Source of the DNA: Calliphora vicina
Taxonomy: Eukaryota > Arthropoda > Insecta > Diptera > Calliphoridae
DNA length: 64,000 nt
Direction: 5' to 3'
NCBI RefSeq assembly: GCF_958450345.1
Contig: NC_088780.1
Coordinates: 46,120,033-46,184,032 of the forward strand
How positions within the stretch are numbered: position 1 is the stretch's first letter; each line of letters opens with the position of its first letter. Shown piece by piece: positions 34,931-47,797 of this stretch. The translations under genes were made by a program, and so were the position numbers. Under the pieces are notes generated by a model. That model ran no database searches, was not told the origin of the DNA, and was given only the letters and a program-made list of their open reading frames with translations.

Positions 34931-34939
34931 ACAAAATTG

Positions 34940-35275
34940 CAGTATCCATATTTGACCATAGCCCCTTATAAAGTTCACTTCCGAAAATCACTGTAATAAG
35001 TATAAATGTCTAATAAATATCGCTATTAAGTTGAAATTCGTCATAAATAATCCCCATATATACCAAAATCGCTATACCTAATTCTATGAAGATCGGCCCA
35101 TACTTGATTATAGCTCCCATATAAGGTCCACTTCCGAAAATCAGTTAAGTACTCATAAATCTGTTATAAATACCTTTATCATGCTAAGATTCGACACAAA
35201 TAATGCTCATATATATAGAAATCGCTGTAACAAATTTGACGCAGATTGACCGATAACTCAGTGCAACAGTGAAAA
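34940..35275 (+). repeat. DINE-1-like internal fragment
   Basis: ATTATAGCTCCCATATAAGG, TCCACTTCCGAAAATCA and AAATAATCCCCATATAT blocks are those of the plus-oriented copies at 38691-39826. Confidence 0.6.
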
Positions 35276-35720
35276 AAACACACGATCATGACTATATAGG
35301 TTCGACTCTACTACCAAAGGGTAGTAAAACCCTATACTCAGTTTGTCCATTTTGGTGACCGATTTTTTTTTATGGGCCCCCAAAGTTTCTGAAAATCAGT
35401 GGGGCTTCTACAAAAGGTGGCATCAGTTTTTGGTTAACAACTTTGTGATACGGCTTAACTTTTTATGGCAATAATATAGCTAAGAGTCCGCCAAATAATT
35501 TTTGTTAAAACTTGTTCCAAAAAATAGCTTTTTCGTGCACTTTTGTTGAAAAAATATAGGAAGAAAAATTTATTTTTTAATTTTTTTGAGTCTCCTAATT
35601 TTTCACTAACAATATTTAGCAAAGTTGTAGCTACGGTAAAGTTGAACAACTCAATGAACATATCAATGCATTCTGAACGTGTCTAGTCACTCTAAATAGC
35701 ACATAAAAATCACTTTGAAC
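35275..35720 (+). repeat. Left member of a 430-bp inverted pair
   Basis: CGATCATGACTATATAGG, hairpin TACTACCAAAGGGTAGTA, ACCCTATACTCAGTTTGTCC and CCAAAGTTTCTGAAAATCAG recur in reverse at 38215-38690. Both members meet DINE-1-like sequence on their outer side. The hairpin plus TATACTC end suggests a related Helentron-like family. Confidence 0.65.
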
Positions 35721-35829
35721 CTTAACAATTTTCGTTTTTACTATTTCTCGACGCTAAAACAAAGATTTTTTGTTAAAATAGTATGATCAGGTCCACACTT
35801 CTATGTTGTGCTGTATTATTTACTCGGCT

Positions 35830-35995
35830 GAGGTGTTCGGAATGAGGATCAGTGAGTGGACCCTCAATGTCACACATTTAAAAAAAAATCGCCAAAAAGC
35901 CATTTATGATCCGAGGTGTTCGGAATGAGGATCAGTGAGTGGACCCTCAATGTCACACATTTAAAAAAAAATCGCCAAAAAGCCATTTATGATCC
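35830..35995. repeat. Perfect 83-bp tandem duplication
   Basis: GAGGTGTTCGGAATGAGGAT starts at 35830 and 35913. As printed, the two units are identical to the last base (…AAAAGCCATTTATGATCC). Confidence 0.95.
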
Positions 35996-36300
35996 GAATG
36001 AGCTGAAATTTAAAAAGTAGATAGTCCTTGAGAAGGTCTACAAAAATATGCTTTTATCTGTAGGTTATCTCTTTTAGGTCAAGAGATATTTAGGTTTAAT
36101 TTTTTTTTTAAATTTTGCTCGATCTTTTTTTTGTATTTTATATATGATGGGCCTACGAAATGTCGAAATTAGTTTTTTATATATATGACGTATATTTGCG
36201 ATAAAATTCTAAAGAAAATATAACAAACCTGATAACAATTATTTCGTCCCTATAAAAAGTTACACGCATCCAAAAAAGTCCCCATATTTTTTCTTTTATA

Positions 36301-37422
36301 CACAGAGAAAACAGATTCGTGATCACAACCGAATTTGTCGCCAATCGAATTTTGTCGGTTGCACGTACTATCATATAATTCGATTGAGAGAATAGAATAT
36401 ATGGTACCAACATCATTCAATTGCTGAATAAATGATACACACAACTGCTAAAAATAATACAATTCGATTCTGAAGACCGAATTTATCAGTACTGGTACCT
36501 AATATAACAAATATTTGTATATGAAATAATTAAAGACTAATATGTATAATTTTTTTTCAATTTATTTGCAAAGTCAAAGATGTTTACAGATTACAATGTA
36601 TGTATGTAATATACAAAAACAATATGTGATCTTCACGCTTTTTTTGTCTACATTTATTCTGGTAAGGATTTGTAAACGGCAACTTGACTGAAGTTATTGG
36701 CCTTCTATTAATATCTCTATTTCTCCACATAAAAGGGATACAAATTCCACTGAAACAGTAAATTTATTGAGTTTTCATCTGAGTGTTGTTGAAGGACACC
36801 ATCGTAGGTCGTATATAGCAGAACATTTAATCCGGGAACGAATAGTATCGCAAGAATTAGTAACGTATAATTGTTGTTATGAAACCTGAAAATGTATTTA
36901 AATATGTTGTTAACACATACATATACATATAACAATTACAGAAAAGATGAATAGTATAGACTTACCCATTCATATCCACCAGATAATGTTAATTTTTTAT
37001 TTTAAAATTTAGTCGAATTTATATTTTTTCTTGATTTTTTATTTATTTATTGACAAATTTTGTTTTACATACGAAAATGTCAGAATAATTGTAGGCGGTT
37101 GAGAACACCGAATTTGAATTTAAATCACAATCGAATTTTTCGATTACAACCAATAATATTTGGAATTTAAGCGTATACTGCTGAATTAATTCGGTTATTG
37201 TGGACGAATTAATACCATAATTTTAAGTAAATGTATATTCGTTTATAATAACTAACTTTAGTATTGTCAGAACCTTAATTCGATTGAAATTATATTTTTA
37301 TAATACCTATCATAGAAATTCAGTTGAATTTATAGTTTTTTCATAATGATACTTAAATATCGGTTGATATTATTAAATATTTGAAATGGGAACTGATTTC
37401 CAACCGATCTCTTTTCTGTGTG
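36301..37422. mobile_element. Long member of the CACAGAGAAAACAG MITE family
   Basis: It opens CACAGAGAAAACAGATTCG and closes (reverse complement) CACACAGAAAAGAGATCGG, with TA on both sides. AACCGAATTTGT..CCAATCGAAT follows at the left. It is 1.1 kb, against 246 bp for the copy at 24186. The interior is AT-rich and no transposase was recognised. Confidence 0.7.
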
Positions 37423-37424
37423 TA

Positions 37425-38214
37425 GAAAACTAATTTTCTTCGTGGCTATATACATTTGTTTATGATCTGAAAATAGAACTTAATGCAAAAACGTATAAAG
37501 TAAAATTTGACTAACTTAAGCGGACATTGTACCCCCCAGCCCTATCCAAACTTGACCAATATTGAAACAACATTTTATGTTTGAGTAAACAATTCTAAAA
37601 ACGCAAAGCACCGATCCTCACAAACTCATCATATTTGTATAGCCCTATATGTTGTTTATATACGTACAAAACGTTTTTACTATCATACTGTAAATAACGT
37701 CAAAGTGGGCTATTTTATAAAAAAAAACTCAGTTTTTGGAACACATTTTCCCCGTTTTAGGAATTTCGATGTTTGAAAACAAGGAATGGCAACATTAGTG
37801 ATGCCATTGACTTAAGAACTTCCAAATTTTATTGTGATATCTGTAACTGTTCAAATTTTACATTAATTCAAAGTTTTTATTTTTCTTGATGGAAAATCAC
37901 CATTTTATAATATTGTTAGTTCATTTCACTAAAATGTCAATCTCCAAGTCATAAGGTTTCCACCGATATCAAAAACTTATATAAAAAGCTTATATTTACT
38001 ATTTAGGAGCTCCACAAACCTTACCCACTTTAAAAAATTTTAATGTTTTTTCATATCTTGCATCAAGCCGGTCTTGCGTGATCAAGATTGGATAAAGTGA
38101 TGCGCCCTGGTCATACCGATAATGATTTGCCCATTCTTCGTTATTCCAACACAATAGAGAAGTATACACTCGAACATACATTTTTAAAAAACATTTTTGT
38201 TTTAGGGTCAAAAA
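37425..38214. other. No gene recognised
   Basis: AT-rich. A 70-codon minus frame (37999-38211) shows no recognisable motif. Confidence 0.5.
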
Positions 38215-38690
38215 ACAAAGTGATTTTTGACAGCTATGATTTTTGATGCGTAGATATGTTCGGATTGCATTGATATGTTCACAAGAGTTATTCAGATTTA
38301 CCGTAGCTACAACTTTGCAAAATATTGTTATTGAAAAATTAAGAGTCCCTGGAAGTTATTCTAAAAAAAGTAAAAAAAAAAATTTTTCTTCCTATATTTT
38401 TTCAACTAAAGTGCACGAAAAAGCTATTTTTTGGAAACAAGATTTAACAAAACTTATTTGGCGGACTCTTAGCTATATTATTGTCATATAAAGTTAAGCC
38501 GTATCACAAAGTCTAAATTAGCTGTTAACCAAAAACTGATTTTTAGAGGCCCCACTGATTTTCAGAAACTTTGGGGGTCCATAAAAAAAATCGGTCACCA
38601 AAATGGACAAACTGAGTATAGGGTTTTACTACCCTTTGGTAGTAGAGTCGAACCTATACTGTCATGATCTTGTGTTTTTCCAAAAGTCTT
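38215..38690 (-). repeat. Right member of the 430-bp inverted pair
   Basis: Reverse-complement counterpart of 35275-35720, with small indels. About 2.5 kb lies between the members, including the 83-bp duplication and the MITE at 36301. Confidence 0.65.
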
Positions 38691-39826
38691 CATTTGTTGC
38701 ATAGTGTAATTGGTCATAGCTCTGCTATAAGGCCCATTTCCGAAAAAGATATTCGTGGCTATTCCTGTTCTCACTTTCACCATTCACCGTATTTTTGGAA
38801 GCATACTACAACAATATTTATATTAAATAAAATTTCTAAAATTATATAATTAAGGTTAGAACAATCACGTCTAAACATTTATAATTAGAAATGCTAAAGA
38901 TATTATATAATATTGTTGTAATTATGCTTCCAAAAATACGGTGAATGGTGAAAGTGAGAACAAGAATAGCCATGATTAACTTTAATAAATATTTAAAACA
39001 AATCGATATCAAAATTAAATTACGCACAGATCAGTAATTTGTATCAAGCAATCATTCTACTGGATTTTCTGAATATCGGTCCATATTTAACCATAGCTCC
39101 CATATAAGGTCCACTCCTGAAAATCACTAAAATCATCATTAATTTCTTACAAATATAGTCATCAGGTGGAAATTCGAAAAAAAATTGTCTATATATACAA
39201 AAATCTATGTACTAAATGATACGATGATAGGCCCATAATTGGTCATAGCCTCCATATAAGAACCACCTCCGGAAAATACATCAACCAGCACAAATATCCA
39301 AAATAATCTGTACTGAAACAACATTTTACACCGATCAGTAATTTGTATCCAAGAATCGTACTACAAGATTTTTTAAATATTGGTCTATAATTCGTCATAG
39401 CTCCCATATAAGGTCCACTCTTCCTAATGGCGTTGTTTATAAGAAATTGTACAAAAATAGCACTCAAATACTTAGGCCCATAATAGGTCATAGGTTCCAT
39501 ATATTGAATCAAAATAGTACACAGATCAGTAATTTTTAAAATCATACTACTGAATTTTGTGAATATCGGTCCATATTTGGCAACAGATCCCATATAAATA
39601 CATAAAAATCACGTTAAAATATTTTATGGCAAACGACTCATAATAAGTCATATCTCCCATATATGTCCCACAACCCAATATCTTGAAATTTGTCTAAATA
39701 TATTTGTATACCCTTTTTTATAATCTGTTTCTTCAGTGAAGAATCTTCACTTGAGGTTAAAAAGGAAAATATTGATCCAAACGTATTAACTTATTATTAA
39801 CGGCCGAATATAGTACTCTTACTTGT
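38691..39826 (+). mobile_element. DINE-1-like copy, plus orientation
   Basis: Repeating blocks of CATAGCTCCCATATAAGG and CCACTCCTGAAAATCA recur here. It ends with GGCCGAATATAGTACTCT and TACTTGTTTT, as at 21140-21168. It includes a hairpin insert at about 38754-38974 with 65-bp arms (CTATTCCTGTTCTCACTTTC ... its reverse complement). Confidence 0.65.
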
Positions 39827-41180
39827 TTTAATTCTGCTCTTTCTTTTTTTGGTTTTTTAGATATGTCGGGCCCTCGTTCTTATAAAAAGTTACATGCATC
39901 CAAAGTAGAAACATTTAAAAATTGTCATATTTTTTACGTTTATGTTAGTAGAAATTAATTTCAAAATTAAGTTATATTGATCTCAAATTATGATTATTAT
40001 ATGGTTATATAAAGAAATTCAAATTGCTTAATTCCCATGACTGTGATAATAAACATTAATTTAATCTATTAATTTAACATTTATGCAAATTTTGCAAAGG
40101 GTTAAAACAATTATGGTTTTGGAAAAATAAAATCTCAAAATATTATTTCAAAAAGTTTGGCAAATGTACAAATTGAAAAGTTTATTATTTGGATTGTAAG
40201 AAACAGTTAAAAAATTCATGCTTATGTTGACATTTTGTTATTGGAATATATATAGTATTTTTTATGGTTTATTTGGCTGAGGAAAACTTATACAAACTGT
40301 TGACAAAATACTTGAAGAACCGTCAAACAAATTAAATCAACTGAAGGGTTTTACTTAAGTTATGAAATTATCATAACTAATGAAAATTGTAACTTTGAAA
40401 AGAGTCAGATCTTTTCATGTTAAATAAAATATAAAAAAAATTCAAAAAATTTATTGTATATGACACGTATTTGTATGCCTCATCTAATGGATTTTGTTTT
40501 ATGTGCATGAAATAAGAATTTAAATTCCGCTTTAAAAGTTGCATAAAAAAAACATTTTGGTGAAACGTCCTAAATAATAGTATATATAAATATCCAATTC
40601 GTTCATTCGCATAAATTTGAGTTTATTATTTTCTACCATTGAAATGATGATTTTTTTTTTTTTTTTTTGTTCGCAAAAAGTTAAAAATACCAAACAATTT
40701 TTCATATTTCAATTTTATTCTCATCATGGAAATTTTGTTTTATACATTTATGTTTGTATTAATACGAGTATGATTGGCCTTTATGGTTTATCTCTGCACA
40801 AAAACTTTCAATGTGAATTTTATTTAAAATTGTGCAAAAACATTGCAAATGAACGCAAATAAAAACTGCATGAAATACAATCTGTGAAGTTCGGTTATCA
40901 TGGCACTTATGTGCCAATAAATACAAATCAATTCAACAAACCCAAAACTGAAAACAACAAAAAAAAACAAATCATCATACAATGAATATAAAAGAAACAA
41001 ATTTAAATGTAAATTAGTATTAAATAACAACAATAATATTCAATTGCTGAACAAAAAATGAAAAACAAAAATTGCAATATACTAGTAAACTCAATGGAGC
41101 ATAATTGCAAAATAATGATGAAATAAAAAATAATAGATATGCTCAAGTAACAAGTGTTTTATAAAAGTATTCATGAATTT
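39827..41180. other. AT-rich DNA, nothing recognised
   Basis: TTATAAAAAGTTACATGCAT (39879) repeats CTATAAAAAGTTACACGCAT at 36250, a short shared segment of unknown nature. No gene is visible. Confidence 0.5.
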
Positions 41181-41183
41181 TGT

Positions 41184-41462
41184 AAAAAACAAGTAAGAGA
41201 CCTACTATATTCGGCTATGCCGAATCTTATATACCCTTCACCAAATTATACTTCAAAATAAAATTTTTAAGTATTTTTAGGTAAACAAATTTTTTTTTCA
41301 AAGCTGTTTTTTTCATTTTTAAAAAATTTTGAAAATGTAAGTTATTTAGGGGCTATCTATAAGGATCCAGAATATATATAATTTATAGGGTCAGAAAATT
41401 ATATTTGTTGAAATTACAAACGGAATGGCAAAGTACCCTTCTCACGAAGGTGAAGGGTATAA
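41184..41462 (-). mobile_element. Short DINE-1-like repeat, 279 bp
   Basis: AACAAGTAAGAG then hairpin ATTCGGCTATGCCGAAT and TATACCCTTCACC at one end. GAAGGTGAAGGGTATA at the other end is inverted to the inner TATACCCTTCACC. This form, with a different hairpin, is a compact variant of the family. Confidence 0.75.
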
Positions 41463-41528
41463 AAATACAAAATTTAAGAACCTAAAATAAATTAATTTTG
41501 GGTCAATAGTTTAACAATCTATATATAA

Positions 41529-42277
41529 AAACAAGTAAGAAAGTATGGTCGTTCAAGCCCGACTATATAATACCCTACACTTAGTAAAAGAGCAAAAACA
41601 TTTTTCTTTTAAAATTTCAATAATTTATATTTTTGAGTGGTTTTCGGAAGTGAGCCTTATATGGGAGCTATGACCAATTATGGACCGATCACCATGAAAT
41701 TAGATCTTGTGATTTATTTCTATATTAAAGTTAACTATGTTGAATGTATATGTTGTGTGTATACAAAAATTTTTAAGCGATTTATGCACGTTAAAGTGAT
41801 TTTCGGAAGCGGGTCTATATGGGAGCTATGACTAATTATGGACCGATCGTAACAAAATTTTGTGACATGTATTTTGTATATATAAAACTTATTTGTAGCG
41901 GAATTTGTGGAGATACATATATAAATTAAATATTTATGACCGATAAATTCCAATCTCGGAAGGACATTTGTATGGGGGCTAGGTGAAATAATAGACCGAT
42001 TTCAGCCAGTTTCAATAGGCTTCGTCCTTGGTCCAAAAAAAATAATATGCACCAAATTTGATCGAAATATCTTCAAAATTGCGACCTGTACTCTGCGCAC
42101 AAGGTTTACATGGACAGCCAGCCAGCCGACCATACGGACGGACGGACATGGTTTAATCGACTCAGAAAGTGTCGATCGGTATACTTTAAGGTGGATGTTA
42201 GACTAATATTTTTTGGTGTTACAAACATCTGCACAAACGCATAATACCCTCCCCACTATGGTGATGTAGGGTGTAAT
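41529..42277 (-). mobile_element. DINE-1-like repeat, nearly full length
   Basis: Collinear with 17366-18119: ACAAGTAAGAAAGTATGGTC, CGGAAGCGGGTCTATATGGG, ATTGCGACCTGTACTCTGCG, CAGCCAGCC/GACGGACGGACA tract, TCGATCGGTATACTTTAAGG, ACTATGGTGATGTAGGGTG. A few bases before TCGATCGG are deleted. Confidence 0.88.
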
Positions 42278-42297
42278 AAATTAATTTTGTTAAACAA

Positions 42298-43642
42298 TCC
42301 ATATAAATGTCTTTGTAAGTTTGTTTGTTGGTTTGTTTGAGCATCACGCCTAAACGGCTCAACCGATTTTATTGAAATTTGGAGCATAGATAGATCCTTA
42401 CTTGGAAGCGTCAATAGGCTATATCTTTTTTTAATACTTGGGCCAGAAAGAGATTTAAAGGGGGAAAACCGGTACCTTCGGTTCTTAAACAATCAACAGC
42501 TGCACCGATTTGATTGAAATTTGGAACGTAGATATTCCTTTACTTGGAAGCAATAATAAACTATATAGTTTTTCTTAACTTGGAACACAAAAGGACAAAA
42601 GAGGGCAAAATTTGTACCACCCATACAAAGTAAATTGTTATTTTCGAATATCTGCAGAACTAAAATTGTGACTATCTTCAAACTTTATACGAATCAATTT
42701 CGTATCACTGTTTGAGGTTTAACTAAAAATGGGAAGGATCGGAACAGGGGGTGTGACACCTCCCATACAAAGTAAATAATTATTTTCAAATATATGGTGA
42801 ACTATAATTGTGGAAGTCTTGAAATTTAGTCCGAATAGCACTCTTATCATTTTACATGGTTTGGCTGAAAATGGGCGGTATTAAATTAGTGGGCGTGGCA
42901 CCTACCATACAAAGTAAATAGTTATTTCCGAATATCTGGAGAACTGTAAATGTGAAAGGCGTCACCTCCCATACAAAGTCATTAGTTATTTCTAAATATC
43001 TTGAGATCTATAATTACTAGATTCTTCCAACTTTGTCCGAATAGCTCTCTTATCATTTTACATAGAATATCTGAAAATGGGAGGGAGTGGATAAGTGGGC
43101 GTGGAACTTCCCATGCAAAGTATATAGTATTATCGAATAGAACTATTATTGCGACAGCCTTCAAACTTTATACGAATCAATTTCTTATCAGTACATGAAG
43201 TTTATCCAAAAATGGGATGGATGGAAATAAGGGGTGTGGCACCCCTTCTGAATTTCTGGAATAACAGGACACTGGCATCAACGTAATTTACACAAAGTTT
43301 AAAGACTCTTACAATTAGATTCACTTGATATTCGAATATTTATATATTTTATCTACAATGGTAACAAAATAACTCATTTGAAGCATTACTTTAACTATTA
43401 TAATAAATAGCTTTCATATCATTATAAGGAGTTTGACTAAAAATAGGCGAATGTCTTAAAAAAGCTTCAAGATTTTTAAAATCACAAGATATTTTTTTAT
43501 ACATTCAACGGCATAGTATGCAATTAATCACAAACAAATAATTCCGGTATCAGTTATTTTCATTTATTTGCTTATAAAATCTTTTCACATTTTTTTTTAT
43601 TTTACTTCGACAGGGGTATCGAAGGGCACCGGGTCAAGCTAG
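42298..43642 (+). mobile_element. Helitron-like element with internal CCCATACAAAGTAAATA repeats
   Basis: It begins A|TCCATATAAATGTC and ends GGGTATCGAAGGGCACC, GGGTCAAG, CTAG|T. The final block can fold weakly before CTAG. Inside, CCCATACAAAGTAAATAGTT recurs near 42622, 42762, 42904, 42968 and 43110, usually followed by GAATATCTGGAGAACT. These units are imperfect, mostly about 140 bp. No helicase is present. It starts about 20 bp after a DINE-1 copy. Confidence 0.65.
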
Positions 43643-44410
43643 TCTATATATATAAATATGAAATGGTCCATGTATGTAAAGACATCACGTGTGAACGGCT
43701 GGAGCGATTTGGCTGATTTTGCTATTCGATTCGAAATTTTACGGAGATAGTTTGTAAAGAAAGAAAAATCAAAAATTCCGGGTATAACTCGGAAATTTGC
43801 TCCCTAAAGTATGCACTGATTTAGATATTTTATTTGCAAATAAATAAGAACAGGCAGGTGTATATGGGTTGGAGAAACTTGAAGAACTAACATTAGTAAA
43901 TGCTACCTGGCGAAATTGCAATTAACTTAAACCAAACCTTTGTCAAATATTGTAATGACCTGTTTCATAATATCTGAAATAAAGTAAATGTGAAAGGTTC
44001 CTATTCCAAGGATTCTTATCCCATTTCTGATTAACTTTTCCTCTAGCATATCATACTAAATTACTGCGTATGAGTAATTTATAATTATTTTGTATTTAAT
44101 ATTTATCATACGCATCAGTAATCGTTATTTACATGTAGGTACGATTTTTTAATTAAAAATCCATACACATAAACATTTAACAAAACAGAAGCTTTGACAA
44201 AGAATTACAAAAATATAAATTTGAATATATACACATATATGAAATATATGAATATATGAAAAGAAATGATGTAAATCATTTCTTTTCAGATTTTTTTTAA
44301 TTGCAAATAATATACATATGTATACAAAATTTACATAATGGTAAACAATTTACTAAATAATAGGTTTTTATACCTTAAAAAGATTGCAAAATTTAATTAA
44401 AAATCATTTT
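43643..44410 (+). repeat. Second Helitron-like 5' end and AT-rich tail
   Basis: Directly after the previous CTAG comes TCTATATATATAAATATG, then GAACGGCTGGAGCGATTTGG, the kind of start seen at 49661 and 22394. No matching CTAG end could be assigned before the mariner at 44414. Confidence 0.4.
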
Positions 44411-44413
44411 ATA

Positions 44414-44993
44414 TTGGGTGAATGACTTAAAAATGCCACACTTGTTAAAATGTTTATCTTTTATTTTAAAACATTTGTACAATTAAAATTTATTCAAAGT
44501 ATTGACCGTTTTTAGCTACGACCATTCCCCATCTTTATTGCAACATATGAATTTCAAGCCAAAAGAACTGCTCATCTTTTGAGGGCAAGAAAAAATCAAG
44601 CCAATATCGTGGACTTCGTGGATTTTAACTCATAACCCTTTTGCTACCACCATATACAAAGAATTCACTTAGCGCCATGGATATTTGGCTTTGGTGTCTA
44701 TTAGGCTGGTTGGCCTGGCATCACATACGATCTCTTACGTTTTGGGTTATTGTAATGGATCCATAATGTAATGGTTCGATGCAAAACTGACTATCTTTTA
44801 TAGCGTTCAAGCATCATTATGTACTTTCGAAGCAAAAAAAAATATATTTTTTACACAATAATGTTCAATAACTAAATGAGAATAAATGTTAGATATGTAC
44901 CCTACAATGACATATAATTTATTCAAAACAAAAACATCGTTCTAAAGATACGACGTCTATTAAAAATTCCGCATTTTTAAGTTATACGCCCAA
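44414..44993 (-). mobile_element. mariner element, internally deleted
   Basis: Inverted ends TTGGGYGWATRACTTAAA continue to AATGC, with TA on both sides (44412-44413, 44994-44995). On the minus strand fragments of mariner transposase remain: KT*EIVCDARPTS (family KxSWVxPGxPS, 44740-44700) near AKYPW (PNIHG region), and DEQFFWL-like then a tail ending before the inverted repeat (44580-44490). Most of the catalytic domain is deleted. It is nonfunctional. Confidence 0.8.
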
Positions 44994-44995
44994 TA

Positions 44996-45290
44996 AAAGA
45001 AATAGAAAAAATGTATATATTCATTTTTTTAAATTAAGCAAACGCCTGTAACAGTTACATTTATTTAAAACAAACATAAATTGTCATCTTTATAATAATT
45101 TGTACGTTTTCTCAATAAACCATTGCCGGAAGTTATTCGTTTGCACAATTTGTAGCAGAAAAATTATAAAATATGTGAATGAAAGGAACTTATTAACACC
45201 TATTTCCGTTATGGCGGCAAAAATAAACATGCCGCAAAAGGCAATAAACTTTAAGTAAAAGGAAATAAATCATTGATAAAAAAAACTGTA
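44996..45290. other. AT-rich DNA
   Basis: Nothing recognised. Confidence 0.4.
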
Positions 45291-45294
45291 GAAG

Positions 45295-45525
45295 ATGGTT
45301 AAATATATGGGGGATTTCATATCAAGCTTAGATAGCTCTTTATTCAATCTTTCGAAAAAAATAAAAATGTTTTAATTACTTTTTTCCGAAATCAATTTTT
45401 TGACTTTTTTTCAAAATGAGCCTTTTTTTCTTAAAATAAAGCTTACATATTTTCCTTGAAGACCTTTTAGGTCGCTTAGTGGGATGCGAGTTCGGTATAC
45501 TATCATATTTGGAATAATATATTTT
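45295..45525 (+). repeat. Fragment of the foldback family seen at 56-60.7 kb
   Basis: ATATATGGGGGATTTCAT then a deletion to AGATAGCTCTTTATTCAATC, AATCTTTCGAAAAAAA, and one monomer with GGTCGCTTAGTGGGATGCGA. This is a shortened single-armed copy. Confidence 0.75.
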
Positions 45526-46623
45526 TTTGCCTATTGGCAAACCCGCTTACCCAGAATAACGGTGAATTATTTAATGTTTTCATTGTAATGTTCCCTTTAT
45601 GTTGTAATGATAAAAAGTACTGTTTCTTAAAATACCATAAAATCGACTTGTAATAGAAAATTTTATAAAAGTTACAAAACTAATCAATATATAAATAAAA
45701 TTTAAACAAAAATCTATGAGTTTTTTTTCTTTTGGCTGATACTGACCTAACGGTACCAGGTCCCTTTCGGATCCTTGCAGGTCCCTTTCGGTTCCTTTCA
45801 GGTCCTCCGCAAAGTTAAAGTTTTGTAAATAACTTCCTGAAGTCCTTATTTTCAATTTTTTCATAAAAAAAATAAAACTTTTTCAACGATTTAAAGCCTT
45901 GGTCCACAAGGGGTTAAGGCTTTTGTAGTTAGGCTGAATATATATGGATATCGATAGAGGAAACAACTAATGAGGAATGAAAAAACAATGTCGCGGTATT
46001 TTGAGTCTCAACGATAAAACTGCAACAAAAAGTTTTTTTTAATTGCCGTAGTCTTAAATAAAACAAGTCATTGTAGGGATTTTTGATAATTTTATTTAAA
46101 TTTTGAAAGAGAAATCAATTGATTAAGATTATATAAAAAACTCTACGGAAATCTAAAACAAAGATTTGGATTTCTGAACTCAATATTATATTTATTTCTT
46201 ATAAATTTTTTGAATAAAACTTTCAAATCAAACAATAAACAACTATTTTTAAGAGATTTATTTTTATATTTTAAGTGCATATTTATCGTTTTTAAGTACA
46301 TATTGTATGCATATTGGTTGTCCTGGTCATTATATTAAAAATTGATTTAATCTCAAATTCCAATTAATTTTCATAATAAGAATAAATCACTACAAAAGTA
46401 GTCATATTCATTAGTATACGCTTCAGTCTCCAATTTTGTAAAGAGTTTTTTTCTTGACATTCTTGATGTGAATTCTTCACAAACCTGTCTTTTAATATAT
46501 ATATAAGTAGTTTTCATAAAAAGAAAACAAACAAAAAAAATCATTGTCTTTCTACAAGAATAGTTTTTCTAAAGATTTTAGTTGATCATAAAATGCTAAA
46601 TACAATGTTTCATTAGCTAATGT
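45526..46623. other. No gene; GGTCCCTTTCGG mini-repeat
   Basis: At about 45758-45808 AGGTCCCTTTCGG occurs twice and CAGGTCC recurs, a tiny tandem repeat. A 94-codon frame there is antisense low-complexity and not recognised. Confidence 0.45.
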
Positions 46624-46631
46624 ATGTATAT

Positions 46632-47789
46632 TAGGGTGGCCCCGTTTGTATGGAGAAAAAATAAGGTATCGATGTTCCCGCCTAAAATGAAAATTTGATT
46701 CATTCTAAGACTACGTTTTGAAATTTTTTCGTCCTGGGGTCAATATTTGGCGAGCTGGATCAAAGGATAAAAAGGTCCTTTTTTGAGGTTTTTTACATTT
46801 TTTCCATATTTCTTCCAAAGGAAGTATATGTAAATTTGGTATCATATGAAAGGTCTTTGAGAGACGCATTGAATTAGTTAAAAGAAATTTAAAAAAAAAA
46901 AATTTTAATTAAAAAATTTTAAAAATTTTCGACAAAATTTTAGTTTTTTTTAATTTTTTCATAGAATTTATTCAAATACATAGATGAAATTTCTTGATCA
47001 TAAACATCATGTAATTTCACCGAAATGGTTTTTCCCGTTTTTTAAAATTCAATCCAGTTCAATGTTTATTCAAATTTGTTTAAACCTAATTTCATCCCTA
47101 TCTGACAATCTCTGTACTCAATTCATAGTATATGTATGGGCATCAAAATAACTCAAATTTTATAAGCTTTCCATCGATGTATAAATTCTTATACTTTTCT
47201 TTTGTTACACTACGAATATTTAAATTTAAGCTAAAACATTTACTATACATCGCGCTATAATGATTATTTTAATGTTATTCCTTTGGAATGTTGTTGTTAA
47301 TTTTAAGTAACATGTGAAAAACTGCTTAACAGATAGGGATGAAATTGGGTTTAAACAAATTTGAATAAACATTGAACTGGACTGAATTTTAAAAAACGAG
47401 AAAAACCATTTCGGTGAAATTACATGATGTTTATGATCAAGAAATTTCATCTATGTATTTGAATAAATTCTATGAAAAAATTAAAAAAAACTAAAATTTT
47501 GTCGAAAATTTTTAAAATTTTTTAATTAAAATTTTTTTTTTTAAATTTCTTTTAACCAATTGAATGCGTCTCTCAAAGACCTTTCATATGATACCAAATT
47601 TACATATACTTCCTTTGGAAGAAATATGGAAAAAATGTAAAAAACCCCAAAAAAGGACCTTTTTATCCTTCGATCCAGCTCGCCAAATATTGACCCCAGG
47701 ACGAAAAAAATTCAAAACGTAGTCTTAGAATGAATCAAATTTTCATTTTAGGTGGGAACATCAGCAACTTAAATTTTGGGGCCACCCTA
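46632..47789. mobile_element. hAT-type foldback element, arms about 460 bp
   Basis: TAGGGTGGCCCC opens at 46632 and its complement closes at 47789. The arms (to about 47105 and from about 47330) are nearly identical over their length, for example TTCGTCCTGGGGTCAATATT, AAAGGTCCTTTTTTG, TCTTTGAGAGACGCATT. The perfect 8-bp duplication ATGTATAT flanks it (46624-46631, 47790-47797). The centre of about 225 bp is noncoding. The TAGNG end and 8-bp duplication indicate hAT. Confidence 0.93.
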
Positions 47790-47797
47790 ATGTATAT

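Noticed and set aside
39243..39593. 116-codon minus frame
   Set aside because: Lies within repeated DINE-1-like blocks; the periodic GPYMGAMTNY-like wording comes from the repeat.
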